Below, piece after piece: positions 44,406 to 52,862 of a DNA stretch of 64,000 nucleotides. The notes beneath the pieces were generated by a model. It saw only the letters and a list, made by a program, of their open reading frames with translations. It was not told the DNA's origin and did not search any database. The stretch lies in NCBI RefSeq assembly GCF_003340475.1, contig NZ_QBKA01000002.1, forward strand, positions 2,179,501-2,243,500. Reading direction: 5' to 3'. How positions within the stretch are numbered: the first letter of the stretch is position 1; each line of letters begins with the position of its first letter. The position numbers and the translations under genes were made by a program. This DNA is from Alteripontixanthobacter maritimus (GTDB lineage Bacteria; Pseudomonadota; Alphaproteobacteria; Sphingomonadales; Sphingomonadaceae).

Positions 44406-44468
44406 AAACCGCAAGACAATTCGCCGGTGCACCCCTTCGCAGGGGCATTGGCGGACAAAGGAATTGCC

Positions 44469-45683
44469 ATGTCATTTTTCGAAAATCTCGCTTCCGCCTT
44501 CAAGGGCGGGAGCGACGCCCGCGTGCCGATTGCGCGTGGGTTCGTATCCCCCTGGGCGGTCGCCTTCGACGGCGGTACGTCCGTTGCGGGCGGCGCAGGC
44601 GCTGCAAGCTCCTACGAGTATTCGCGCAGCGTGCGCCGCGCCTTTATCGAAAACCCGGTTGCCCAGCGCGCCGTTCGCGTGGTTGCCGAGGGAGTTGGCG
44701 GGGCGCCGCTTGCGTCGCTCTCGCCGCCCACTTCGCAGGTCGGCGACAGCGCAGCGCTGCAACGGCTCGTCAACGCCACCAGCGCAGGGCAATCGCTGCT
44801 CGAGACGCTGGCCGCGCATCTGCTGCTGCATGGCAATGGCTATGTGCAGATCCTGAAGGATGGCGCGGGCCGGCCGCTTGAACTGTTCGCGCTGCGCCCC
44901 GAACGGGTTTCGGTGGTGCCGGGCGATGATGGCTGGCCGCGTGCCTATGCCTACCGACTGGCTGAAAAGACGCTGACCATCCCAGTGGAAGACGAGGGTG
45001 GCTGGCCCAACATCATTCATCTGAAAAGCTTCCACCCGGCAGACGATCATTATGGGGCCGGCGGTTTGGCAGCTGCCGAACAGGCTGTTGCGATCCACAA
45101 TGCGGCCAGCGTTTGGAACCGGGCGTTGCTTGAAAACGCAGCCCGCCCTTCGGGTGCATTGGTTTACGACCATCCCGACAGCGCCGGACTGACGACCCAG
45201 CAATTCGACCGGCTGAAGGACGAGTTGACGTCCGCTTATTCCGGACACGCCAATGCCGGACGTCCGATGCTGCTGGAAGGCGGCCTGAAATGGCAGGGCA
45301 TGTCGATGAGCCCGGCGGACATGGACTTCGCGACGCTGAAAGCTGCTGCTGCTCGCGATATCGCACTGGCTTTCGGTGTGCCGCCGATGCTGCTCGGCCT
45401 GCCGGGCGACAACACTTATGCCAATTACCGCGAGGCCAATCGCGCGCTGTGGCGACTGACGCTGCTGCCTCTGGCAGGCAAGATCCTGTCCGGCCTGTCC
45501 GAGGGGCTGGAGCCGTGGTTCACAGGCGCAAAGCTCGCAATCGACCTTGATAAAGTACCGGCCCTTGCGGACGACCGCGAGAAGCTCTGGTCGCAGGTCA
45601 GTGCCGCCAATTTCCTTACCGATACCGAAAAACGCGAGCTGCTCGGACTCGAACCCGCGCAGGGTAAGGGAGAAACGCCATGA
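44469..45683 (+). CDS. GTA portal protein (gp3)
   Basis: 404 residues, HK97-type portal. NPVAQRAVRVVAEGVGGAPL, LLLHGNGYVQILKD, HLKSFHPADDHYGAGGLAAAEQAV, FGVPPMLLGLPGDNTYANYREANRALWRLTLLPL are the family landmarks. It forms the ring at the capsid vertex for DNA entry. Start ATG 44469 with AAGGAA upstream. Its stop overlaps the next gene by four bases. Confidence 0.95.
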   Translation: MSFFENLASAFKGGSDARVPIARGFVSPWAVAFDGGTSVAGGAGAASSYEYSRSVRRAFIENPVAQRAVRVVAEGVGGAPLASLSPPTSQVGDSAALQRLVNATSAGQSLLETLAAHLLLHGNGYVQILKDGAGRPLELFALRPERVSVVPGDDGWPRAYAYRLAEKTLTIPVEDEGGWPNIIHLKSFHPADDHYGAGGLAAAEQAVAIHNAASVWNRALLENAARPSGALVYDHPDSAGLTTQQFDRLKDELTSAYSGHANAGRPMLLEGGLKWQGMSMSPADMDFATLKAAAARDIALAFGVPPMLLGLPGDNTYANYREANRALWRLTLLPLAGKILSGLSEGLEPWFTGAKLAIDLDKVPALADDREKLWSQVSAANFLTDTEKRELLGLEPAQGKGETP

Positions 45684-45988
45684 ACCGCGAAGACATGCTC
45701 GCGCGCTTGCTATCGCAGGCAGCCGGGGCTGGCGCGGAACTGATCACGCTGCGGGCTATCGTGGAAGAATCGAGCGAGCTTGGTGCGAACCGCGTGCTCG
45801 GCCGCCTCGGCCTCGCCGATCCGCAGGCGCAGGACGATCTCGACGAGCTGCGCGAATTGCTGGGTGCCTGGCGAAACGCGAAAGCCAGCGCCTGGAAAGC
45901 CGCCGTGGAATGGATCGTGCGCGGACTATGCGCGCTGTTGCTGATCGGCATTGCGGTCAGGCTGGGCGTGCCGGGGCTGCTGCGATGA
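45680..45988 (+). CDS. GTA small membrane protein (DUF6127-like, between portal and protease)
   Basis: 102 residues: a soluble part with TLRAIVEESSELGANRVLGRLGLADPQAQDDLDELRELLGAWRNAK, then a C-terminal membrane segment (residues 80-98). It holds the place of the small gene between portal and protease in Rhodobacter-type GTAs. Role unknown. Overlaps both neighbours by four bases. Confidence 0.75.
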   Translation: MNREDMLARLLSQAAGAGAELITLRAIVEESSELGANRVLGRLGLADPQAQDDLDELRELLGAWRNAKASAWKAAVEWIVRGLCALLLIGIAVRLGVPGLLR

Positions 45989-46380
45989 AGATTGCAGGAT
46001 ATGCCGCCCTGTTCGGTGTGCCCGACGGCGCGCGTGATACCATCCACATCGGTGCTTTCCGCCGTAGCCTGGGCGAACGGATCGATCCCCTTCCCCTGTT
46101 TTGGCAACATCATCCCGAACAGCGCATCGGCTGGGTCGAACATGCCAGCGAGGACGCGCGCGGTCTCAGGATCGTCGCCAATATCGACAACCCCGACAGT
46201 CGCGCGGCCCTTCTCCTGCGCCAACGCGCGATCGATGGATTGAGCTTCGGCTACCGGGCGCGTGCCTTCCGACGCGATGAACGCGGGCGCGCGCTCGACG
46301 AGGTCGAGATTTTCGAAGTCAGCCTAGTGACTCACCCGCTCCAGCATGAGGCGCGGGTGCATTTCATCGAACCGGAATGA
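45985..46380 (+). CDS. GTA prohead protease (gp4)
   Basis: 131 residues, HK97 prohead protease family: MKIAGYAALFGVPDGARDTI, catalytic His in FWQHHPEQRIGWV and Ser in AIDGLSFGYRA, then DEVEIFEVSLVTHPLQHEARV. It trims the capsid protein N-terminus during head maturation. Starts at the ATG overlapping the previous stop; compact for the family. Confidence 0.92.
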   Translation: MKIAGYAALFGVPDGARDTIHIGAFRRSLGERIDPLPLFWQHHPEQRIGWVEHASEDARGLRIVANIDNPDSRAALLLRQRAIDGLSFGYRARAFRRDERGRALDEVEIFEVSLVTHPLQHEARVHFIEPE

Positions 46381-46439
46381 CGACCGATTTTACCCCCACG
46401 ACCAACTCACGAATACCCTCAATGAAAGGTGACTACCCT

Positions 46440-47624
46440 ATGGATATTTCCATCCCCAACCAGACCCTGACCGGCGCCGCCATCCCGGCAAACCCGCTCC
46501 GCACAGGCGACACCGCGGAGCAGAGCTTCGACATCGTCGCGCGCCAGGACAAGGTCGAGGCTCGCGTCGATACGCTGCGCACCGATGTGGACGAAGTAAA
46601 GGCACGCATGGACAAGATGGGCCGTGCCGCCACCCGCCCCGCCATTTCCGGGGCCAGCGACAGCGGCGCCGAAGTAAAAGGCTTCGTCGACGGGTATCTA
46701 CGCCGCGGCTCAACCGCCGAAATCAAGTCCATCAGCGGCCAGGTTCCATCGGATGGCGGTTATGCCGTACCGCGCACCATCGATGCCATGATCGCCCGCG
46801 AATTGCAGGAAATCAGCCCGATCCGCTCCCTGGCGCAAGTCGTCCAGACCGGTACTGCTGGTTACCGCAAGCTGGTCGCTACCGGCGGTACTGCATCGGG
46901 CTGGGTTTCCGAAACGGCGGGTCGCCCGGAAACGGACGCTCCCAATTTTGCCGAAATCGCCCCGCCGACAGGCGAACTGTATGCCAATCCCGCTGCCAGT
47001 CAGGCTATGCTGGACGATGCCGGGTTCGACCTGGAAAGCTGGCTCGCCAGTGAAATTGCCATGGAGTTCGCCCGGGCCGAAGGCGCGGCCTTCGTCAATG
47101 GGACCGGCATCAACATGCCCGAAGGGTTCCTGCAGGCGCCTGTCGGCACGGCCGGCGACGATGTGCGTACATTCGGCACGCTGCAATATGTCGGTACCGG
47201 CGACGATGCGGGCCTCGGTATCGATCCCGACGACCGCCTGATCGATCTCATCCATACGATGAAGTCGGGCCACCGTCAGGGCGCCAGCTTCGTGATGAAT
47301 TCCACCACGCTGGCCGAAGTGCGCAAGCTGAAAACCGCCGATGGCGCATTCCTGTGGCAGCCGGGCATGGTCGACGGCCAGCCCGACCGCCTGCTGGGCT
47401 ATCCAGTGGTGGAAGCGGAGGACATGCCCGACATTGCAAACGGCGCCTATCCGATCGCATTCGGCAATTTCCGTCATGGCTATCTGATCGCCGAACGCAG
47501 TGCCACACAGGTGCTGCGCGATCCGTACACCAACAAGCCGTTCGTGCACTTCTACGCCACCAAACGTGTCGGCGGGCAGGTGCTGGACAGCGCCGCGATC
47601 AAGCTCCTGAAAATCGAGTTGTGA
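46440..47624 (+). CDS. GTA major capsid protein (gp5)
   Basis: HK97-fold capsid. Residues 1-90 include a coiled coil (ARQDKVEARVDTLRTDVDEVKARMDKM), the scaffold-like delta domain normally removed by the protease; the mature shell starts near the GQVPSDGGYAVPRTIDAMI region. The C-terminus has PYTNKPFVHFYATKRVGGQVLDSAAIKLLKIEL. Start set at ATG 46440 (MDISIP) with AAAGGTGA upstream; an ATG at 46377 that overlaps the protease stop is a real alternative. Two strong hairpins follow the stop. Confidence 0.93.
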   Translation: MDISIPNQTLTGAAIPANPLRTGDTAEQSFDIVARQDKVEARVDTLRTDVDEVKARMDKMGRAATRPAISGASDSGAEVKGFVDGYLRRGSTAEIKSISGQVPSDGGYAVPRTIDAMIARELQEISPIRSLAQVVQTGTAGYRKLVATGGTASGWVSETAGRPETDAPNFAEIAPPTGELYANPAASQAMLDDAGFDLESWLASEIAMEFARAEGAAFVNGTGINMPEGFLQAPVGTAGDDVRTFGTLQYVGTGDDAGLGIDPDDRLIDLIHTMKSGHRQGASFVMNSTTLAEVRKLKTADGAFLWQPGMVDGQPDRLLGYPVVEAEDMPDIANGAYPIAFGNFRHGYLIAERSATQVLRDPYTNKPFVHFYATKRVGGQVLDSAAIKLLKIEL

Positions 47625-47628
47625 CCGC

Positions 47629-47652
47629 TCCGGTGGCCTGAGCGCCACCGGA
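47629..47652 (+). other. Stem-loop 1 after capsid gene
   Basis: TCCGGTGGC (47629-47637), 6-base loop, GCCACCGGA (47644-47652): nine perfect pairs, four bases after the capsid stop. No T-run. Confidence 0.75.
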
Positions 47653-47674
47653 CCATTGCGACTTCGAACCCTTT

Positions 47675-47710
47675 CCGCGCCGCCGGGGGCCCCCTTACCC
47701 GGCGGCGCGG
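47675..47710 (+). other. Stem-loop 2 after capsid gene
   Basis: CCGCGCCGCCGGG (47675-47687), 10-base loop, CCCGGCGGCGCGG (47698-47710): 13 perfect GC pairs. No T-run. Together with stem-loop 1 it separates capsid from the downstream head-tail genes and may block 3' decay of the capsid message or reduce read-through. Confidence 0.8.
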
Positions 47711-47740
47711 ATACCAGACATCATCATCAGGAGACCGCCC

Positions 47741-48286
47741 ATGAAGCGGGCTATCATCGTGCCTGCAGACCTTGCAGGGGCGGCACTCATCGAGCTGAAA
47801 CAATGGCTCGCCATTACGGTCGTTACGCATGACGCGGCGCTGGTTTCGGTGCTGCGCGCCAGTATCGACATGTGCGAAGCCTATACCGGGATCATGCCGT
47901 TGCAGGTGACGGCCGAGGAAACCGTGGCCGCGACCGCGCAATGGCAATCGCTAGCCGCGCGGCCAGTGCAAGCGATTACCGGCGTCGAAGTTCTGCCAAC
48001 CGAAGGCGCGCGCTTCGCTCTTGCCAGCGACGCCTACGATATCGAGCTGGACGCGGACGGTACCGGCCGCATCCGTGTCATCCGGCAAGGTGCGGCAGGA
48101 CGCGTCGTAGTCCGGTACGTAACCGGGCTGGCCCCGGTTTGGGAGGCGTTGCCCGATGCCTTGCGGAGCGGTGTCATTCGTCTTGCAGTACATTCCTGGC
48201 GTGAGCGGGAAGATGGTCCGGCCGGCATCCCTCCCGCCGCTGTCGCTGCATTGTGGCATCCCTGGCGCCGGATGCGGCTGGCATGA
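47741..48286 (+). CDS. GTA head-tail connector (gp6)
   Basis: 181 residues. LKQWLAITVVTHDAALVSVLRASIDMCEAYTGIM is the helical N-terminus of phage head-tail connectors (gp6/phiE125 gp8 type), followed by a beta-rich domain and VVRYVTGLAPVWEALPDALRSGVIRLAVHSWRERE. It bridges portal and tail. Ribosome site CAGGAGA upstream of the ATG at 47741; this is the only internal GTA gene with its own long leader. Confidence 0.88.
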   Translation: MKRAIIVPADLAGAALIELKQWLAITVVTHDAALVSVLRASIDMCEAYTGIMPLQVTAEETVAATAQWQSLAARPVQAITGVEVLPTEGARFALASDAYDIELDADGTGRIRVIRQGAAGRVVVRYVTGLAPVWEALPDALRSGVIRLAVHSWREREDGPAGIPPAAVAALWHPWRRMRLA

Positions 48287-48459
48287 TTTCCGCCATCCCG
48301 CGCACGGCATTCGAAACCCTCGCTCAAATTCTTGCTGCCCGTGTTGCCCGCCGCGCCAAAGCAAGCGCCGAGTTGGCAATGGCTTCACGGCGAGGTGACG
48401 CAAGGCGGTGGCGCAAGGCGCAATTGCTCTGGCCTGACTTTACAGGAGATTTGCCATGA
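48283..48459 (+). CDS. GTA small protein at the gp7 position
   Basis: 58 residues from the ATG at 48283, which overlaps the previous stop (ATGA). Reads MISAIPRTAFETLAQILAARV, then Ala/Arg-rich, ending WRKAQLLWPDFTGDLP. Basic and helical. It lies where the head-tail adaptor gp7 is in Rhodobacter but is only half as long; either a reduced gp7 or an unrelated small gene. Confidence 0.65.
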   Translation: MISAIPRTAFETLAQILAARVARRAKASAELAMASRRGDARRWRKAQLLWPDFTGDLP

Positions 48460-48857
48460 TCGAAGCTCGGCTTCGCGCGGCTCTCATCCAATGGCTCGCC
48501 GGTGATCCGACCGTAGATGACGAGCTCAACGCGATCGAAGAGGAAGCGCCGGTTACCGCCACCGCGCCATGGCTGGGCATCGCCGCAAGCGCATCCACCG
48601 ACTGGAGCACGAAAACGCATAGCGGACGCGAAATCCGTATTGCGCTCGAACTGACGACGCGCGGCGACCGGACTGCGGGCGATGCCGCGCTGTTGACGTC
48701 CATTTCGCAGCGCATCGAAAACTTGCCTGCGGCACAGCCAGACTTCGCCGTAGCCGGCATTCAGTTCCTGCGCGCGCGCACCGAACGCCGCGCAAGGAAC
48801 ATGCGATCGACCCTGCTGGAATACCGCTTCCGCACGCTTTCGCATCCTGCTGCCTGA
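48456..48857 (+). CDS. GTA DUF3168 tail-completion protein (gp8)
   Basis: 133 residues: EARLRAALIQWLAGDPTVDDELN, APWLGIAASASTDWSTKTHSGREIRIALELTTRGDR and a C-terminal LRARTERRARNMRSTLLEYRFRTL match DUF3168, the tail terminator family. It caps the tail tube at the head end. Overlaps the previous gene by four bases. Confidence 0.9.
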   Translation: MIEARLRAALIQWLAGDPTVDDELNAIEEEAPVTATAPWLGIAASASTDWSTKTHSGREIRIALELTTRGDRTAGDAALLTSISQRIENLPAAQPDFAVAGIQFLRARTERRARNMRSTLLEYRFRTLSHPAA

Positions 48858-48897
48858 TCCGATCCACCGACCCCATTATTATACGGAGTATCCGCCC

Positions 48898-49305
48898 ATG
48901 ACCGCCCAAAAAGGTTCTGCCTTCCTGCTCAAAATCGGCGACGGCGCACAGCCGCCTGCTTACGAAACCGTCGCCGGCCTCCGCACCACGCAAATGTCCG
49001 TCAATGGCGACATCGTAGTTGTGACCCACAAGGAATCGCAAGGTTGGCGCGACCTGTTGTCGGGCGCGGGAACGCGCTCGGTTTCGGTATCTGCCAGCGG
49101 CATTTTCCTTGGCAGCACCGCCGAAGCATCGGTGCGCGGACACGCGCTGGCCGGTACTATTGCCGAATACGAATTGTCGTTCGAGGATGGCGAGCGCTTG
49201 CGCGGCCGGTTCCTCGTTCAGCGGCTCGATTACGCGGGCGATTTCAATGGTGAACGCAATTACACACTGCAGCTGGAAAGCTCCGGCGCGGTGCTGCCTG
49301 CATGA
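48898..49305 (+). CDS. GTA major tail tube protein (gp9)
   Basis: 135 residues: AQKGSAFLLKIGDGAQPPAYETVAGLRTTQMSVNGDIVVVTHKESQGWRDLLSGAGTRSVSVSASGIF is the TP901-1-type major tail protein pattern. It polymerises into the non-contractile tail tube. ATG at 48898 preceded by ATACGGAG; stop overlaps gp10. Confidence 0.93.
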   Translation: MTAQKGSAFLLKIGDGAQPPAYETVAGLRTTQMSVNGDIVVVTHKESQGWRDLLSGAGTRSVSVSASGIFLGSTAEASVRGHALAGTIAEYELSFEDGERLRGRFLVQRLDYAGDFNGERNYTLQLESSGAVLPA

Positions 49306-49628
49306 CCGTCCTGCCCCAACCGGTCGCAAATGTCTTACGCGGTGAAGCGATCCTGATGGTCACTGGCCGGCCGCGACTGCTGCGACCGAGTTTTACCGCG
49401 CTGGTCGCAGCGGAGGAGGAGCTGGGTCCGCTTTTCGCACTCGTCGAGCGGGCTGGCGAAGGCAAGCTCCGCCTAACTGAAATGGCCGCTTTATTCTGGC
49501 ACTGTCTGGCCGAGCAGGAAGGCCTGACCCGCGAACTTGTCGGTGAGGCGGTATTGGAAGCGGGCCTGGCAGGAAGCGCGAAGCCGCTACGCCTGCTGCT
49601 GGGCCAGATTCTGCAAGGCGCCGGGTGA
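49302..49628 (+). CDS. GTA gp10-like tail protein
   Basis: 108 residues: NVLRGEAILMVTGRPRLLRPSFTALVAAEEELGPLFALVERAGEGKLRLTEMAALFWHCL matches the GTA-specific gp10 family. In phages, genes here encode tail assembly chaperones that load the tape measure. Coupled to both neighbours by four-base overlaps. Confidence 0.88.
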   Translation: MTVLPQPVANVLRGEAILMVTGRPRLLRPSFTALVAAEEELGPLFALVERAGEGKLRLTEMAALFWHCLAEQEGLTRELVGEAVLEAGLAGSAKPLRLLLGQILQGAG

Positions 49629-49852
49629 CCACCGAAACAGCGCCGGCGGACTCTGCCGAATACAGCGACCGCTTCGCGCCCGGCACTCTGCGGCTGGCTG
49701 GTCTGGCCGCCCGGGCGCTCGGCTGGCGCCCAGCAGAATTCTGGCAGGCCACCCCAGCTGAGCTCCTGACCGCAATCGCACCCATGCAAAGCGCGCCGGA
49801 TTTCATCAGCCGCGCCGATCTCGAGCGGCTGCTGCAACAAGACACAGGATGA
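49625..49852 (+). CDS. GTA tail assembly chaperone-like protein
   Basis: 75 residues. FAPGTLRLAGLAARALGWRPAEFWQATPAELLTAIAP is the conserved rcc01693-type pattern that precedes the tape measure gene in GTAs. GTG start at 49625 overlapping the gp10 stop. Acts with gp10 in tail assembly by inference. Confidence 0.85.
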   Translation: MTTETAPADSAEYSDRFAPGTLRLAGLAARALGWRPAEFWQATPAELLTAIAPMQSAPDFISRADLERLLQQDTG

Positions 49853-49858
49853 TTTGAA

Positions 49859-50455
49859 ATGGATGACGGACTGGACGAGCTGGTAATCGATATTCGCGCC
49901 AGCACACAGGGTTTCGCGCAAGATATCGCGGCCATGCGCGGCACGTTCGACAGCACGCTGGTGGATGGCTTCCGTGATGCCGGAAACGTGCTTGAACGCG
50001 GGCTGATGTCAGCCATCAAGCGCGGTAGCCTCGGCTTCGACGATTTGAAGCGGGTTGCATTCCAGGCGCTGGGTGAAATTGCCGAACAAATGGCGCGATC
50101 CCTGAGCGGCGCTGGCTCGGCGGGCGCAGGGGCTGCCGGCGGCGGCCTGCTTGGCGGTCTCGGCACTCTGGTTACCGGAGCGTTCGGCTCGTTGCTGGGA
50201 TTGCCCGGACGCGCGACCGGCGGACCGGTATCGCCAGGTCGCGGCTATCTGGTGGGTGAGCGAGGACCGGAAATGTTCGTCCCGACAAGCTCCGGCAGGG
50301 TAGAAACGATGGACGGTGGCAATTTAGCTGGGGGCGGGCGCGATGTGCGCGTAGCGATCAACCTGAATGCCCCGCGCGGGACCTCCGCCCCGGCTGCTAT
50401 GCAGCGATCTTCCCGCCAGATGGCCAGCGCTGTCCGGCGGGCTTTCAACGACTGA
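49859..50455 (+). CDS. GTA tail tape measure protein (gp11)
   Basis: 198 residues. An N-terminal helix region (IDIRASTQGFAQDIAAMRGTFDSTLVDGFRDAG), amphipathic KRVAFQALGEIAEQMARSL, a Gly/Ala-rich hydrophobic middle (residues 83-120), and the conserved ATGGPVSPGRGYLVGERGPEMFVP. Very short for a tape measure, as in the Rhodobacter GTA, consistent with a short tail. Confidence 0.92.
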   Translation: MDDGLDELVIDIRASTQGFAQDIAAMRGTFDSTLVDGFRDAGNVLERGLMSAIKRGSLGFDDLKRVAFQALGEIAEQMARSLSGAGSAGAGAAGGGLLGGLGTLVTGAFGSLLGLPGRATGGPVSPGRGYLVGERGPEMFVPTSSGRVETMDGGNLAGGGRDVRVAINLNAPRGTSAPAAMQRSSRQMASAVRRAFND

Positions 50456-50528
50456 TACCGCATTGCGCGACGCGCGTGCTGCGCAAGATGTATCCTCTTC
50501 TAGCTTATACCGACAAAGGAACCACGCC

Positions 50529-52862
50529 ATGGCTTTCTGGCTGGCCCGCGATCCGCGTGGGCAGACGACCGATTTCATCCAGCGTTTCGATCCCAGGTTC
50601 TGGACGGTAAATTTTCCTCGCCCGATGATGGCTTCGGTGGTGACCACCGGGCCGGATGCGCTGAGAGTGGATTGCGAGTTCCATCACGAAGGCGAGCTGG
50701 CTGGTTTGATCTGGGAAAGCGAGGATACGCTGGACCACCCGTTGCTGGCGTACGTTACCGACAAGGATTACTCGCGCACGGTTCTGCGCTTCGACTGGCA
50801 GTCATCGGGTCTGGTGCCGCTGGACCAGCCGAATGGTCCCACGCTGACCATAGAAGGGCGCGACGAAACCGGGGCTTCACGTAGCTGGTATGTGCGGCTT
50901 TGGAATTACGCTGTGGGTTCACCGGTATCGGCAACGGTTACGCTGCCTTTCTCCGAGCTGCAAAGCGGCTACACCCTCCCGGGCGAAGCCGTCGTCCCAT
51001 CCAGCATCGACCGGATGTTCATCAGCCTTGCGCCGCCGGGATATGAGGCAGGAGGTACGGACCGCCTACCTGCACGCACCGACGCTTCGGTCACGCTGTC
51101 GAATATTGTTTGCGAGGGGGACCGCCCCATGCTGTCGATCGGCGACGTCATGTTGCCACCGCATGGCGAACAGATAGCGACCGCCTATGACGACGCTCTG
51201 AACCAGACACCACAGCGCCTGCTCCGCATTATCCGCGCCTTGGGCTATCGCGGCAGCGTGTTGCATTATGTCGGCATGAGCCATTTCTACCGGCTCGCGC
51301 CCGACTACCAAGGTAAGCTACTGGCTGCCATCGACGGCACATTATGCACACCTGCAATATCCTGGCACGCAGCGTTCTTCGCCGAGTGCAAGACCTTGGG
51401 CTTCGAGGCGATTGCGTCGCTGTCCTACGAATTGTTCGCCGCGGATTGTCATCACAGCTGGCAGCAGCTTGCTTTCGACGGCGAACAAGCGCGCACCGGC
51501 TGGGTTCCGCCTTCGGCCCTGCTGACCCCCGCCCGAACACAGGTGAACGACTGGCTGCAAGCGGTCGCGAAGAATTTCGTGAACTTGATGAAGGCATCAG
51601 ACCTGCCTGTAAGGTTCCAGATCGGCGAACCGTGGTGGTGGGTTACGCCGAACACGTGCAAGCCCTGCATCTACGATTATTTCGTAAAACAACTGGCTGG
51701 CGGCAGCGTGCCTTTGATCACCGACATTCGCGGGCCGAAAACGAGCGAGGAACAGGATTACCTGGATTTCGCAGGGTCGGTTCTTGCCGATTCTACCCTC
51801 GCGCTGGCGGATGTTGTCCGCGCCGAAGGTGGGCCGGACACCGAGGTGCTGTTGCTGGCGTTTACGCCGACCGTCCTGGATCCTGCCGTACCGGAACTTC
51901 GCCGCGCCAACCTGCCCGAGGCCTGGGCTTACCCGGCCTTCGACCGGCTTCAACTGGAGGATTACGACTGGTTGACAGCCGGGGCCGATGCCTTGCGCCG
52001 GACAGCTTATGAAACCGTCGATGCACGGCTTGGCTACCCCCTGGACAAACAAGACTACCTTTCCGGCTTCGTGCTGAAGGAAAGCGACGCCGACGAATAC
52101 TGGCTGCGCATCGATGCCGGGCTGGACGAAGCCGCATCGCGCGGCATCACGCGGCGCTTCGTATGGGCGCTGCCGCAGATTTCGCGGGACGGTTACACCC
52201 GGCTCGCTGCATCACAGGAGGATCAGGTGCAAGCTTTCGACGATGTTCTCTACCCGCTCGCGCTGGGCCGCGATGCCGGCGTCAGCCCGGAATTCTCAAC
52301 CAGCGTGGTCGTGACCGCTTCAGGCCACGAGCGCCGCAATTCTCTCTGGTCTGATGCGCGGCTGCGCTTCGATGTCGGGCCAGGTATTCGCAGCCAGGAC
52401 GAACTTGGCACCCTGATCTCATTCTTCCGAGCCCGACGCGGTGCGGCGCGTGGGTTCCGGTTAGCCGATCCGTTCGATTTCAGCTCGAACGGAATGACCG
52501 GTTCCCCGACCATGCTGGACCAGCAGATCGGTATCGGAGACGGATTGCGGGCAAGCTACGCGCTCGTAAAACATTATGGCGAAGATGCCGGTACCGAGCC
52601 GCAAATCCGGCCTATCACCCGGGCGCGGATTGAAACGGTGGCCATCAGTGTCGACGGCGTCGCCAACACCGATTGGATGCTCGATTCGGGCGGTCTTGTT
52701 ACTTTCAGCAACGCTCCAGCCGAAGGCGCGATCATCAGAGCGGGATTCTTGTTCGATGTGCCCGTACGCTTCGCCGAAGACCGTATCGACATCACGGGGG
52801 CTGCGTTCACCGCCGGTGAAGCCCCCAGCATACCGCTCGTCGAAATCCGTGAGGCGGTATGA
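50529..52862 (+). CDS. GTA gp12-like distal tail protein with large N-terminal addition
   Basis: 777 residues, start ATG 50529 with AAAGGAA upstream. Residues ~573-777 are the DUF2460 (gp12) domain: YPLALGRDAGVSPEFSTSVV, ASGHERRNSLWSDARLRFDVG, FFRARRGAARGFRLADPFDF. In Rhodobacter gp12 is only this domain. Here residues ~1-215 look like a beta-sandwich and ~225-560 like a TIM barrel (HYVGMSHFYRL, CKTLGFEAIASLSYELF, FQIGEPWWWVTPN with a possible active-site Glu, ITRRFVWALPQIS). The addition may bind or cut surface sugars. Stop overlaps gp13. Confidence 0.88.
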   Translation: MAFWLARDPRGQTTDFIQRFDPRFWTVNFPRPMMASVVTTGPDALRVDCEFHHEGELAGLIWESEDTLDHPLLAYVTDKDYSRTVLRFDWQSSGLVPLDQPNGPTLTIEGRDETGASRSWYVRLWNYAVGSPVSATVTLPFSELQSGYTLPGEAVVPSSIDRMFISLAPPGYEAGGTDRLPARTDASVTLSNIVCEGDRPMLSIGDVMLPPHGEQIATAYDDALNQTPQRLLRIIRALGYRGSVLHYVGMSHFYRLAPDYQGKLLAAIDGTLCTPAISWHAAFFAECKTLGFEAIASLSYELFAADCHHSWQQLAFDGEQARTGWVPPSALLTPARTQVNDWLQAVAKNFVNLMKASDLPVRFQIGEPWWWVTPNTCKPCIYDYFVKQLAGGSVPLITDIRGPKTSEEQDYLDFAGSVLADSTLALADVVRAEGGPDTEVLLLAFTPTVLDPAVPELRRANLPEAWAYPAFDRLQLEDYDWLTAGADALRRTAYETVDARLGYPLDKQDYLSGFVLKESDADEYWLRIDAGLDEAASRGITRRFVWALPQISRDGYTRLAASQEDQVQAFDDVLYPLALGRDAGVSPEFSTSVVVTASGHERRNSLWSDARLRFDVGPGIRSQDELGTLISFFRARRGAARGFRLADPFDFSSNGMTGSPTMLDQQIGIGDGLRASYALVKHYGEDAGTEPQIRPITRARIETVAISVDGVANTDWMLDSGGLVTFSNAPAEGAIIRAGFLFDVPVRFAEDRIDITGAAFTAGEAPSIPLVEIREAV

